Shown here piece by piece: positions 1-5,151 of a DNA stretch of 5,151 nucleotides. Each line of letters opens with the position of its first letter. The first letter of the stretch is position 1. Made by a program: the position numbers and the translations under genes. Origin of the DNA: Deltaproteobacteria bacterium (lineage in GTDB: Bacteria > Desulfobacterota > Syntrophia > Syntrophales > UBA2210); the NCBI GenBank assembly GCA_016935875.1, contig JAFGQD010000111.1, positions 1 to 5,151 on the forward strand, read 5' to 3'. The notes under the pieces are model-generated. The model was not told the origin of the DNA and searched no databases. It was given only the letters and a program-made list of their open reading frames with translations.

Positions 1-311
1 GTAAAGACCGTGGATATGGTGTGTTGGCGAGGATCCCTGTCGGGCCTTGAGTATGTTCGCATCTGGCCTTCAAGGAACACATCAAGTGAGGTTTCTTCCC
101 GTGCTTCTCTGACGGCGGCATCCTCCAGCGATTCTCCATAATCGACAAAGCCTCCCGGGATCGCCCAGCCAATGGGTTCGTTTTTTCTCATTATCAGAAC
201 AATGCCCCCTCCCTCAACCTCGATTATGATATCAACCGTGGGCGTTGGGTTTTTGTAGATTTCTAACTCAGCACCGCAGTTCCGACAGAACTTCTTTATC
301 TTTGTGCTCAT
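1..311 (-). CDS. Nudix hydrolase, N-terminal part (runs off left edge)
   Basis: Nudix enzymes cleave nucleoside diphosphates linked to another moiety, using divalent metal held by the Nudix box. The first 103 residues are visible. The box is at residues 54-76: G54, five residues, E60, seven residues, then REAREETSL (68-76). It fits GX5EX7REUXEEXGU except that the usual Gly near the end is Ser75. All metal-binding acidic residues (E69, E72, E73) are present. Residues 9-12 are a CRNC pair, perhaps half of a small zinc ribbon; no second pair is visible. The stretch YKNPTPTVDIIIE (19-31) and the later SRPDRDPRQHTIS (88-100) resemble the ADP-ribose/8-oxo-dGTP pyrophosphatase-like branch, but the substrate cannot be named. 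The ATG start at 311-309 follows a strong Shine-Dalgarno (GGAAGGG, 7-base spacing). The gene is divergent from the PTS operon and the C-terminus lies outside the window. Confidence 0.93.
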   Translation of the reverse strand, partial: MSTKIKKFCRNCGAELEIYKNPTPTVDIIIEVEGGGIVLIMRKNEPIGWAIPGGFVDYGESLEDAAVREAREETSLDVFLEGQMRTYSRPDRDPRQHTISTVF

Positions 312-316
312 TGAGA

Positions 317-358
317 TACCCTTCCATTGATAATTCTAGAAATATAAATGGAAGGATA
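317..358. repeat. 42-bp imperfect palindrome over the Nudix promoter and leader
   Basis: The region is symmetric about the point between 337 and 338. Of 21 base pairs, 18 match. The outer arms CCTTCCATT (320-328) and AATGGAAGG (347-355) are perfect, and the centre TTCTAGAA (334-341) is also a perfect palindrome. Mismatches are at 333/342, 329/346 and 319/356. It covers the predicted Nudix -10 box (341-346), start of transcription and ribosome binding site, so a dimeric DNA-binding protein is one plausible reader. It could also act as a cruciform or hairpin. The function is inferred; the symmetry is seen directly. Confidence 0.75.
319..325 (-). promoter_or_regulatory. Ribosome binding site of the Nudix gene
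   Basis: On the minus strand GGAAGGG lies 7 bases before the ATG at 311, which fixes that start. An ATG that overlaps the upstream edge of this motif is out of frame. The site sits inside one arm of the 42-bp imperfect palindrome. Confidence 0.75.
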
Positions 359-370
359 ACAACATGTCAA
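341..370 (-). promoter_or_regulatory. Predicted sigma70-type promoter for the Nudix gene
   Basis: On the minus strand a perfect -35 box TTGACA (370 to 365) is followed, after an 18-base spacer, by TATATT (346 to 341), a 5 of 6 match to the -10 consensus. Transcription would begin near 334, giving a leader of roughly 23 bases that holds the ribosome binding site. The -35 box lies in the left arm of the 362-391 inverted repeat. Confidence 0.65.
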
Positions 371-391
371 GAACGGATTTTCTTGACATGT
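362..391. repeat. Perfect 12-bp inverted repeat, candidate shared operator
   Basis: ACATGTCAAGAA (362-373) and its exact reverse complement TTCTTGACATGT (380-391) flank a 6-base centre, CGGATT. Each arm includes TTGACA reading outward, so the repeat supplies the -35 boxes of both divergent promoters. It is not followed by a run of T, which argues against an intrinsic terminator. A dimeric regulator bound here would block or activate both the Nudix gene and the PTS-pyr operon. No regulator gene is adjacent within the window. Confidence 0.8.
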
Positions 392-411
392 ATGGGTTAT
401 TTATTTACTGT
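383..411 (+). promoter_or_regulatory. Predicted sigma70-type promoter for the PTS-rimI-pyr operon
   Basis: A perfect -35 box TTGACA (383-388) lies in the right arm of the inverted repeat. After a 17-base AT-rich spacer comes TACTGT (406-411), which keeps the three most conserved -10 positions (TA and final T) but only 3 of 6 overall. Transcription would start near 418, about 26 bases before the EIIA start codon. The strong -35 and weaker -10 would suit a promoter needing an activator, but that is inference. Confidence 0.55.
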
Positions 412-433
412 CCATTCAAAAAGAGACTGTTTC

Positions 434-440
434 GGGGGGA
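434..440 (+). promoter_or_regulatory. Ribosome binding site that sets the EIIA start
   Basis: GGGGGGA lies 4 bases before the ATG at 445. It decides between this start and the in-frame ATG at 364, which lies inside the inverted repeat, upstream of the predicted transcription start, and has no ribosome binding site. Confidence 0.75.
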
Positions 441-444
441 CAAT

Positions 445-855
445 ATGATTGGTGTACTGATTATAACTCACGGCAATCTCGGGTATGAGCTGATAAAAGC
501 TGCCGAGATGATAAAGGGTGATATAAAAGGGATTACTTCCGTCTCGCTGGACGCGACAAAGGGAGTGGAAGATATCAAAAAGGAGATTACCTCTGCCATA
601 AAAAAGGCTGACTCAGGGAAGGGAGTGCTCATCATGACGGATCTGTTTGGAGGCACACCTTCAAATATCTCCCTGTCGTTCCTGAAAAAGGAAAAGGTAG
701 AGGTGGTGACTGGCGTGAATCTTCCCATGCTGCTCAAGATATCGGATATACGAGAGGAGAAAAAACTTGCTGAATTTGCCGATATCATAAAAGTTTATGG
801 CAAAAAGAACATTTACCTTGCCAGTGAGATATTAAACAGAAAAGCCGATGATTGA
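445..855 (+). CDS. PTS EIIA component, mannose/fructose/sorbose family
   Basis: This 136-residue cytoplasmic protein accepts a phosphoryl group from HPr on a histidine and hands it to EIIB. It matches the stand-alone EIIA domain of the mannose family (about 130-140 residues). The N-terminal strand IGVLIITHG puts the phospho-accepting His at residue 9. TDLFGGTPSN (65-74) is the family's phosphate-loop motif, and TGVNLPMLLK (89-98) is also typical. The start at 445 gives the family's usual N-terminus directly before the histidine strand; an in-frame ATG at 364 would add 27 residues with no family resemblance and is rejected. It is the first gene of the operon, and its last 8 bases overlap EIIB. 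EIIAs of this family in proteobacteria can also act as regulators; whether this one does is not visible. Confidence 0.95.
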   Translation: MIGVLIITHGNLGYELIKAAEMIKGDIKGITSVSLDATKGVEDIKKEITSAIKKADSGKGVLIMTDLFGGTPSNISLSFLKKEKVEVVTGVNLPMLLKISDIREEKKLAEFADIIKVYGKKNIYLASEILNRKADD

Positions 856-1390
856 TCTGAGACGTCTTCAATCCCTGCATCCTTCTCTGATAAGAATTGA
901 CAACAGGCTTGTCCATGGTCAGATATTGGAGGCGTGGGTTCCCTTTATCGGTGCCTCACACATAGTTGTGGTGAATGACGACGTCGCTGATGACCTGTTC
1001 AGAGAATCGGTCATAAAGATGGCGGTGCCTCGGGAAATAGAGATGCGCGTCTATAGCATCGAAAAGTTCTCCAGGGGCCTCGCCTACGAGAAATACACGG
1101 AAAAGAAGAGCATTATTTTGTTTAGTACTATAGACGATCTGTTGCGGGCCTACAGAATGGGTTTCAAGTTTGACAGGTTAAATATAGGTAATGTTCATAA
1201 TGATGACTGTATATGCCGGCCGACAACGTCTATATCGTTGAACGAAAACAACGTAAAGGATCTGATGTTGCTTGCTGATTCAGGAGTCAAGATAGAGATA
1301 CGGTGTGTTCCGAGAGACAGGCCCGTTGATTTCCTGGAGGTGGTAAAGAAGTACGGCAATCCCAAACACAACTTTCATGACAGACCCTAA
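848..1390 (+). CDS. PTS EIIB component, mannose/fructose/sorbose family
   Basis: A 180-residue cytoplasmic phosphocarrier that takes phosphate from EIIA and gives it to the sugar carried by the membrane subunits. The signature RIDNRLVHGQILEAWVP (16-32) contains the phospho-accepting His23. The following IVVVNDDVADD (39-49), VIKMAVP (55-61) and the late IGNVHND region match the family fold. It is somewhat longer than the usual 155-165 residues, with about 12 extra residues before the signature and a tail ending NFHDRP. No ATG, GTG or TTG lies between 848 and the signature, so the start is well constrained. It overlaps EIIA by 8 bases and has no clear Shine-Dalgarno, so translation is probably coupled to EIIA. 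Sugar specificity cannot be told. Confidence 0.95.
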   Translation: MIDLRRLQSLHPSLIRIDNRLVHGQILEAWVPFIGASHIVVVNDDVADDLFRESVIKMAVPREIEMRVYSIEKFSRGLAYEKYTEKKSIILFSTIDDLLRAYRMGFKFDRLNIGNVHNDDCICRPTTSISLNENNVKDLMLLADSGVKIEIRCVPRDRPVDFLEVVKKYGNPKHNFHDRP

Positions 1391-1399
1391 AGGCGTATC

Positions 1400-2086
1400 A
1401 TGTGGTTGAATTTCCTTGAAGTGGCCCTTCTGGGCGGAGTTATATGTTTGGACAGGGTATTTCTGCAGGCCATGATATCAAGGCCCGTTGTCGTCGGACC
1501 TGTCATAGGAATGGCGCTTTCGGAACCATTCACAGGATTGATAATAGGAGCATTCATAGAACTTCTGTGGATCGACAGATCACCGGTAGGGCTGTACATC
1601 CCACCCAACGATTCAATCGCCGCCGTTTTAGCAACGGCGGGAGCCATACTGGCGGGGAGAGAATCGGGGCATCCTCCACGCGAACTTGTCGCGCTGACCA
1701 TTCTTCTCTTCCTCCCTTTCGGTATCCTTGCCCAACGGTTTGATGTATGGATAATAACAACGAATGAAAAACTTTCCCGGAGAGCCGTTGAATATGCCCG
1801 GCTGGGCGATATAAAACGGCTTGGAAAGGAACATATGCACGGGCTTATGAAGACATTTGTGGGTACGGTTGTTTTTGTTCTTGTATGTCTGGTACCGGGT
1901 GTGGCGATTCTCAAATGGGCATTTCCCATCCTTCCGGAGAGAATTCTGAAGGCCCTTTCATATACCTACTTCTTCATTCCCGTTCTCGGTAGCGCTGTGG
2001 CCCTGAACACAATTAAACTGCGTGGTGCTGTCCCCGTGTTCGCGGGACTTTTCCTTCTCGCCACCCTGATTATAAGAATCTTTTAG
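1400..2086 (+). CDS. PTS EIIC component, mannose/sorbose family (membrane)
   Basis: A 228-residue inner-membrane protein of the EII-Sor (mannose IIC) family, which forms the sugar path together with EIID. The diagnostic block is at 28-85: SRPVVVGPVIGMALSEPFTG, then an ELLWIDRSPVG segment, then IPPNDSIAA, equal to the GRP...GP..G......TG...GA..EL.W....P.G...PPD pattern, with Asn in place of the common Asp. Hydrophobic segments lie near 4-24, 30-58, 72-86, 96-119, 152-174, 185-204 and 208-227. It is shorter than E. coli ManY (about 266). Residues 123-150 form a charged loop. An AAGG ribosome binding site lies 6 bases before the ATG. The next gene is rimI, not the expected EIID, so the transporter is incomplete here. 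Confidence 0.93.
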   Translation: MWLNFLEVALLGGVICLDRVFLQAMISRPVVVGPVIGMALSEPFTGLIIGAFIELLWIDRSPVGLYIPPNDSIAAVLATAGAILAGRESGHPPRELVALTILLFLPFGILAQRFDVWIITTNEKLSRRAVEYARLGDIKRLGKEHMHGLMKTFVGTVVFVLVCLVPGVAILKWAFPILPERILKALSYTYFFIPVLGSAVALNTIKLRGAVPVFAGLFLLATLIIRIF

Positions 2087-2101
2087 GCGGGAATATCCTG
2101 T

Positions 2102-2572
2102 ATGACGAACAAGACTGTCAATATTGAAACGCGCGATATGATTGCAGAAGATCTGGATGATGTCCTCTTGATTGAGCGTACCTCCTTTTCTACACCCTGG
2201 TCGCAAGGCATGTTTCTGGAGGAGATGCAACACCCCTTCTGCCATGATCTTACAGCCACTGTGAATGGACATATTGTCGGGTATATAAGCTTTGCGGTAG
2301 TCAGCGATGAGGTTCACCTCAGAAATATCGCCGTGCATGAAGACTGGAAGCGGCATGGGGTGGCTTCGAAACTCATCTCGAGAATGATAGCAATCTCCTC
2401 CTGTAAAGACGCCATCTATGGTACTCTGGAGGTAAGAAAATCGAACGAGGCCGCCTTAGCGTTGTACAAAAGATTCGGCTTTGTGGTAGAAGGGATAAGA
2501 CCTTCTTACTACTCCGAGACAGGTGAAGATGCCCTTATAATGTGGGCAAATTTTAAGATGAGAAAATTATGA
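2102..2572 (+). CDS. rimI: Ribosomal protein S18-alanine N-acetyltransferase RimI
   Basis: A 156-residue GNAT-fold enzyme that acetylates the N-terminal alanine of ribosomal protein S18 with acetyl-CoA. The early FSTPWSQGMFLEEM (29-42) is typical of RimI. HLRNIAVHEDWKRHGVASKL (72-91) is the beta4 strand and acetyl-CoA pyrophosphate loop, with KRHGVA in place of the usual RxxGxG/A. LEVRKSNEAALALYKRFGF (109-127) holds Glu110 and Tyr122, at the same 12-residue spacing as the catalytic Glu103 and Tyr115 of Salmonella RimI. RPSYYSETGEDALIMW (133-148) is the conserved C-terminal block. An AGGCGGGA motif at 2085-2092 may be the ribosome binding site, with 9-base spacing. The last 4 bases overlap pyrK as ATGA, implying coupled translation. 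Other GNAT functions are possible, but the motif set points to RimI. Confidence 0.9.
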   Translation: MTNKTVNIETRDMIAEDLDDVLLIERTSFSTPWSQGMFLEEMQHPFCHDLTATVNGHIVGYISFAVVSDEVHLRNIAVHEDWKRHGVASKLISRMIAISSCKDAIYGTLEVRKSNEAALALYKRFGFVVEGIRPSYYSETGEDALIMWANFKMRKL

Positions 2573-3390
2573 AACCTTATATCTCCGCAACAGTCTCTTC
2601 TCAAATAGAAACTAACCGAGGACATTTTCTGATGGTCTTGAAGGTGTCCGCCTCCTTCATGGCATCCCTTCCGGGGCAGTTTGTCATGGTGAGAATGAGA
2701 AACGGTGACGATCCCTTTCTTTCCAGACCATTTAGTATTTATTCGGCATACTCCCGTGGTAATGATACATACATTGAAATTCTTTACAAGGTTGTGGGGA
2801 AGGGGACAGAAGCCTTTTCCAGGCTGAGAGAGGGTGATATCCTGAACATACTGGGCCCGCTTGGGAGGGGATTTGATATTCCCTCGACATGTAAAAAGAT
2901 AGCTCTTATAGCCGGCGGGGTCGGTATAGCCCCCCTTTCATTTCTCGCGGAACGCTATGGAGAAGATATTCGCGGAATGGAGATATTATGTTACATGGGG
3001 GCTGGGACTTCTGAGTCTCTCGCAGGTCTGGATAGGCTTGAAGATCTATGCTCAGGAGTGAAGATAAGCACGGATGATGGAAGCAGAGGTCATCATGGAC
3101 CCGTCACAGAGCTCTTTAAACAAGATATGGACCTCTACTCGGACGATGATATTCAATTATATTCCTGCGGTCCGAATCCAATGCTCATGAGCCTGCAGGA
3201 ATTATTAAAGGACCGGCCGTTTGCATGTCAGGTTTCTCTCGAAGAACGTATGGCATGCGGTATCGGGGCCTGTCTCGGCTGTGTCGTGAAGATAAAATCA
3301 GGCGAAACGGGCGGAGGTCTCGTACGAGTCTGCAAAGAAGGGCCGGTATTTGATATCTATAGTGTAGAATTCAGCGAATATAACGGATAG
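2569..3390 (+). CDS. pyrK: Dihydroorotate dehydrogenase electron transfer subunit PyrK
   Basis: PyrK carries electrons from the FMN of PyrD through a [2Fe-2S] cluster and FAD to NAD+, letting the class 1B enzyme use NAD+ in pyrimidine synthesis. At 273 residues it is near the family's usual 250-290. Domains in order: a ferredoxin-reductase beta barrel with PGQFVMVR (35-42) and the FAD motif RPFSI (53-57), YKVVGKGT (73-80), then the NAD-binding fold with IAGGVGIAP (114-122), STDDGSRGHHGPV (167-179) and YSCGPNPML (198-206). The cluster cysteines are C230, C235, C238 and C255 in EERMACGIGACLGC and the following RVCKEGPVF; the last spacing is 16 residues. It begins inside the rimI stop codon region and ends 4 bases before pyrD. 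The motifs MACGIGACLGC and CKEGPVF separate PyrK from sulfide dehydrogenase and other reductase paralogues, and the adjoining pyrD confirms it. Confidence 0.95.
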   Translation: MKPYISATVSSQIETNRGHFLMVLKVSASFMASLPGQFVMVRMRNGDDPFLSRPFSIYSAYSRGNDTYIEILYKVVGKGTEAFSRLREGDILNILGPLGRGFDIPSTCKKIALIAGGVGIAPLSFLAERYGEDIRGMEILCYMGAGTSESLAGLDRLEDLCSGVKISTDDGSRGHHGPVTELFKQDMDLYSDDDIQLYSCGPNPMLMSLQELLKDRPFACQVSLEERMACGIGACLGCVVKIKSGETGGGLVRVCKEGPVFDIYSVEFSEYNG

Positions 3391-3394
3391 TGAC

Positions 3395-4309
3395 ATGAAT
3401 GTAAAAATGACCGTTGATATAGGAGGACTGACACTTAAAAATCCCGTCATGACCGCTTCGGGCACATTCGGCTATGGTGAGGAATATTCCGATTATCTTG
3501 ATCTTGACCGCTTGGGTGCTATTATTGTAAAGGGATTGTCCCTCAAACCGAGAGAGGGAAATTTGCCGCCGAGGATCGTAGAAACGGCTTCAGGAATGCT
3601 CAACGCCGTCGGTCTCCAGAACGTGGGTGTACGGGCCTTTATTGACGACAAACTACCCTGGCTCCGAAGTGTTGATTCAGTAGTAATTGCAAATATTTTC
3701 GGGGAAACAATCGAGGATTACGCGAATGTAGCGGAGATCCTCAACGATGCCGAGGGGGTGGCGGCGGTTGAGGTAAACATATCCTGTCCCAATGTCAAGA
3801 GAGGAGGGATCACCTTCGGTTCCGATCCGGCCGTTGCTGAAGAAGTTACGAGAGCCGTGAAGAGCGTCTCTCGTCTTCCCGTTATTGTGAAACTTACCCC
3901 GAACGTAACGGATATAACGAAGATTGCAAGGCGCGTTGAAGCTGCAGGTGCAGACGCTCTGTCGCTAATCAATACGATTACCGGGATGTCGGTAGACATA
4001 GAGAAGAGGGTTCCACACCTTAAAAATGTCACGGGCGGTCTGTCCGGACCGGCGATAAAACCGGTCGCGCTCAGGATGGTGTGGGAAGTGGTCAACACCG
4101 TTTCGATACCGGTGATAGGCGTAGGAGGGATAATGAACGCCCGCGATGCCCTCGAATTTCTCATTGTGGGTGCAAAAGCAGTCCAGGTGGGAACGGCAAA
4201 CTTTCTCAATCCGGGGGTAACTGCTGATATTATAGATGATATGGAAAGGTACCTGTCGGAGAAAGGCATTGATGACATACATGATCTGATAGGGACACTC
4301 AAGGTATAA
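3395..4309 (+). CDS. pyrD: Dihydroorotate dehydrogenase catalytic subunit, class 1B (PyrDB)
   Basis: A 304-residue TIM-barrel flavoenzyme that oxidises dihydroorotate to orotate with bound FMN, the fourth step of UMP synthesis. FMN and substrate motifs are in the expected order: NPVMTASGTFGYGEEY (16-31), KGLSLKPREGN (46-56), NAVGLQNVG (70-78), VNISCPNVKRGG (127-138), IVKLTPNVTDI (164-174), INTITGM (192-198), GGLSGPAIKPVAL (214-226), IGVGGI (241-246) and AVQVGTANF (262-270). Cys131 in SCPN is the catalytic base that marks class 1 enzymes; class 2 has Ser. The class 1B assignment rests on this plus adjacent pyrK. Length is normal for the family (about 300-310). The protein is cytosolic with no signal peptide or membrane helix. 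It is the last gene of the tight cluster; only a weak ribosome binding site precedes it, so coupling to pyrK is likely. Confidence 0.97.
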   Translation: MNVKMTVDIGGLTLKNPVMTASGTFGYGEEYSDYLDLDRLGAIIVKGLSLKPREGNLPPRIVETASGMLNAVGLQNVGVRAFIDDKLPWLRSVDSVVIANIFGETIEDYANVAEILNDAEGVAAVEVNISCPNVKRGGITFGSDPAVAEEVTRAVKSVSRLPVIVKLTPNVTDITKIARRVEAAGADALSLINTITGMSVDIEKRVPHLKNVTGGLSGPAIKPVALRMVWEVVNTVSIPVIGVGGIMNARDALEFLIVGAKAVQVGTANFLNPGVTADIIDDMERYLSEKGIDDIHDLIGTLKV

Positions 4310-4315
4310 CAAAAG

Positions 4316-4342
4316 CTGGATTCCATCCAGTCCCCCCTTTTT
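4316..4342 (+). terminator. Weak candidate intrinsic terminator after pyrD
   Basis: CTGGAT (4316-4321) and ATCCAG (4325-4330) form a perfect 6-bp stem with a 3-base loop, extendable by a G-T wobble. A run of six C then five T (4338-4342) follows. The stem is short and the T run is separated from it by 7 bases, so termination may be partial and some transcripts may continue into the downstream dehydrogenase gene. Confidence 0.4.
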
Positions 4343-4378
4343 CACAATTGAGAAATACAAAAAACCAGGCTTACAAGA

Positions 4379-5151
4379 ATGGCAAAAACGGCTGAATATG
4401 ATGTGATAATAATGGGAGCCGGTCCCGGTGGATATGTTGCCGGTATCCGGGCCTCTCAGTTGGGTCTGAAGGCCTGTATTATTGAGAAAGACACCCTTGG
4501 CGGTATTTGTTTGAACTGGGGATGCATTCCGACGAAAAGTCTCATTTATCAGGCGGGAATTTTTCATTCTCGATTTGAATTGGAAAAGATGGGTCTTGCC
4601 GTTGATACTAGAGCGTTTGATTACGGATATGTGCACGATCAATCCAGGGAAGCGGTCCGTTTCCTAGTCACAGGAGTAGAGTATCTACTGAAAAAGAACA
4701 AGATTGACCATGTTCAGGGTACCGCCAGAATTGTATCAAAAAACAGGGTAGCCCTTGAAGATCAAACCGAGATTACGGGAAAAAACATTATCATTGCCAC
4801 GGGATCTCGCCCTTTGCAGATGCAAGGATTCGAGTTTGATGAAAAGCAGGTCCTTTCTTCGACCGGAATTCTTTCTCTCAAGAAACTGCCTGACAGCCTG
4901 ATTATACTTGGAGCAGGTGCTATCGGATGTGAGTTTGCCTATATCATGAACAGATTCGGCGTAAAGGTGCATCTGGTAGAGATGGAGAAACATATTCTGC
5001 CTATTGAAGATGCACGGGCGGTTGCCGTTCTCGCAAGGTCCTTTAAGGATAACGGCATCGATATCAGTACCGGGGCACGGGCGAATTATCTGGAGAAGAG
5101 ATCCGGGCAAGTGACGGTTACCCTCACGGAAGAAAATGGAAACTCAAAGAA
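4379..5151 (+). CDS. lpdA: Dihydrolipoamide dehydrogenase (E3), N-terminal part (runs off right edge)
   Basis: E3 reoxidises the dihydrolipoyl group of 2-oxoacid dehydrogenase complexes or of the glycine cleavage system, passing electrons through a disulfide and FAD to NAD+. The first 257 residues are visible, a little over half of the usual 460-480. The FAD loop GAGPGG is at 13-18. The redox disulfide GGICLNWGCIPTKSL (41-55) has C44 and C49. ATGSRP (140-145) closes the FAD domain. The NAD loop GAGAIG is at 178-183, with Glu201 (LVEME) at the end of the next strand, typical of NAD rather than NADP use. The ATG at 4379 starts just before the FAD strand as usual; only a short AGG (4367-4369) stands as ribosome binding site. 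The C-terminal His-Glu pair lies outside the window. Mercuric reductase is a less likely relative, since the CLNWGCIPTK form is typical of Lpd. The partner complex cannot be told here. Confidence 0.93.
   Translation, partial: MAKTAEYDVIIMGAGPGGYVAGIRASQLGLKACIIEKDTLGGICLNWGCIPTKSLIYQAGIFHSRFELEKMGLAVDTRAFDYGYVHDQSREAVRFLVTGVEYLLKKNKIDHVQGTARIVSKNRVALEDQTEITGKNIIIATGSRPLQMQGFEFDEKQVLSSTGILSLKKLPDSLIILGAGAIGCEFAYIMNRFGVKVHLVEMEKHILPIEDARAVAVLARSFKDNGIDISTGARANYLEKRSGQVTVTLTEENGNSK

Noticed and set aside
362..391. The inverted repeat as an intrinsic terminator or invertible switch
   Set aside because: No T run follows on either strand, and the 6-base centre is too short to be an invertible promoter segment. 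The outward TTGACA boxes fit a promoter/operator better.
364..444. Longer EIIA reading frame starting at the ATG at 364
   Set aside because: The extra 27 residues have no family resemblance, the ATG lies in the inverted repeat upstream of the predicted transcription start, and the ATG at 445 has a strong ribosome binding site.
245..448. 67-codon plus-strand frame across the divergent region
   Set aside because: It overlaps the Nudix gene in antisense and the promoter region, has no ribosome binding site of note, and its composition does not look like a protein.
1387..1929. 180-codon minus-strand frame opposite EIIC
   Set aside because: It is an antisense shadow of a well-identified membrane protein gene, with a low-complexity Ser/Arg/Pro/Thr-rich translation and no recognisable motif.
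4348..4377. Possible promoter TTGAGA with TACAAG before the dehydrogenase gene
   Set aside because: The -10 match is poor and would place the transcription start within the start codon, giving a leaderless message; not strong enough to annotate.
3718..4642. Two long minus-strand frames opposite pyrD and the start of the dehydrogenase gene
   Set aside because: Both lie antisense to genes with strong family motifs and show no motif of their own; their length follows from the codon use of the genes on the plus strand.
4736..5110. 124-codon minus-strand frame opposite the dehydrogenase gene
   Set aside because: It is antisense to the clear NAD-binding domain of the dehydrogenase and has no family features.

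Overview
The window looks like an ordinary chromosomal stretch of a mesophilic Gram-negative bacterium. My best guess is a member of the Desulfobacterota (former Deltaproteobacteria) or a relative. This is inferred from the moderate GC content and from a stripped-down mannose-class PTS joined to housekeeping genes; no taxonomic marker gene is present. There is no mobile element, CRISPR array, tRNA or rRNA. Nearly all the DNA is coding.

Layout. Positions 1-311 (minus strand) hold the N-terminal 103 codons of a Nudix hydrolase that runs off the left edge. Positions 312-444 are a divergent control region with two adjacent palindromes and back-to-back sigma70-like promoters. From 445 to 4309 (plus strand) six tightly packed genes follow: mannose-class PTS EIIA, EIIB and EIIC, then rimI (ribosomal protein S18 N-acetyltransferase), pyrK and pyrD (the two subunits of NAD-linked dihydroorotate dehydrogenase, class 1B). 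Gene junctions are an 8-base overlap, a 9-base gap, a 15-base gap, a 4-base ATGA overlap and a 4-base gap, so one transcript is likely. A 69-base gap with a weak terminator-like hairpin separates pyrD from a dihydrolipoamide dehydrogenase gene (4379 to the right edge, incomplete).

How the genes work together. PyrK and PyrD form the enzyme of the fourth step of UMP synthesis: PyrD oxidises dihydroorotate with FMN, and PyrK passes the electrons through a [2Fe-2S] cluster and FAD to NAD+. RimI modifies the ribosome and has no biochemical link to its neighbours; its place is probably just operon packing. The PTS genes supply a cytoplasmic phosphorelay (EIIA, EIIB) and one membrane subunit (EIIC). 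The EIID subunit that mannose-class transporters normally need is absent, as are HPr and EI, so the system must borrow parts from elsewhere or act mainly in regulation.

The most notable non-coding signal is the 133-base divergent region. A perfect 12-bp inverted repeat carries the consensus -35 hexamer TTGACA in each arm, pointing outward, so the Nudix gene and the PTS-pyr operon appear to be driven from the two arms of one palindrome. Beside it lies a second, 42-bp imperfect palindrome over the Nudix -10 box and ribosome binding site. I see no convincing new defence or mobile system here.
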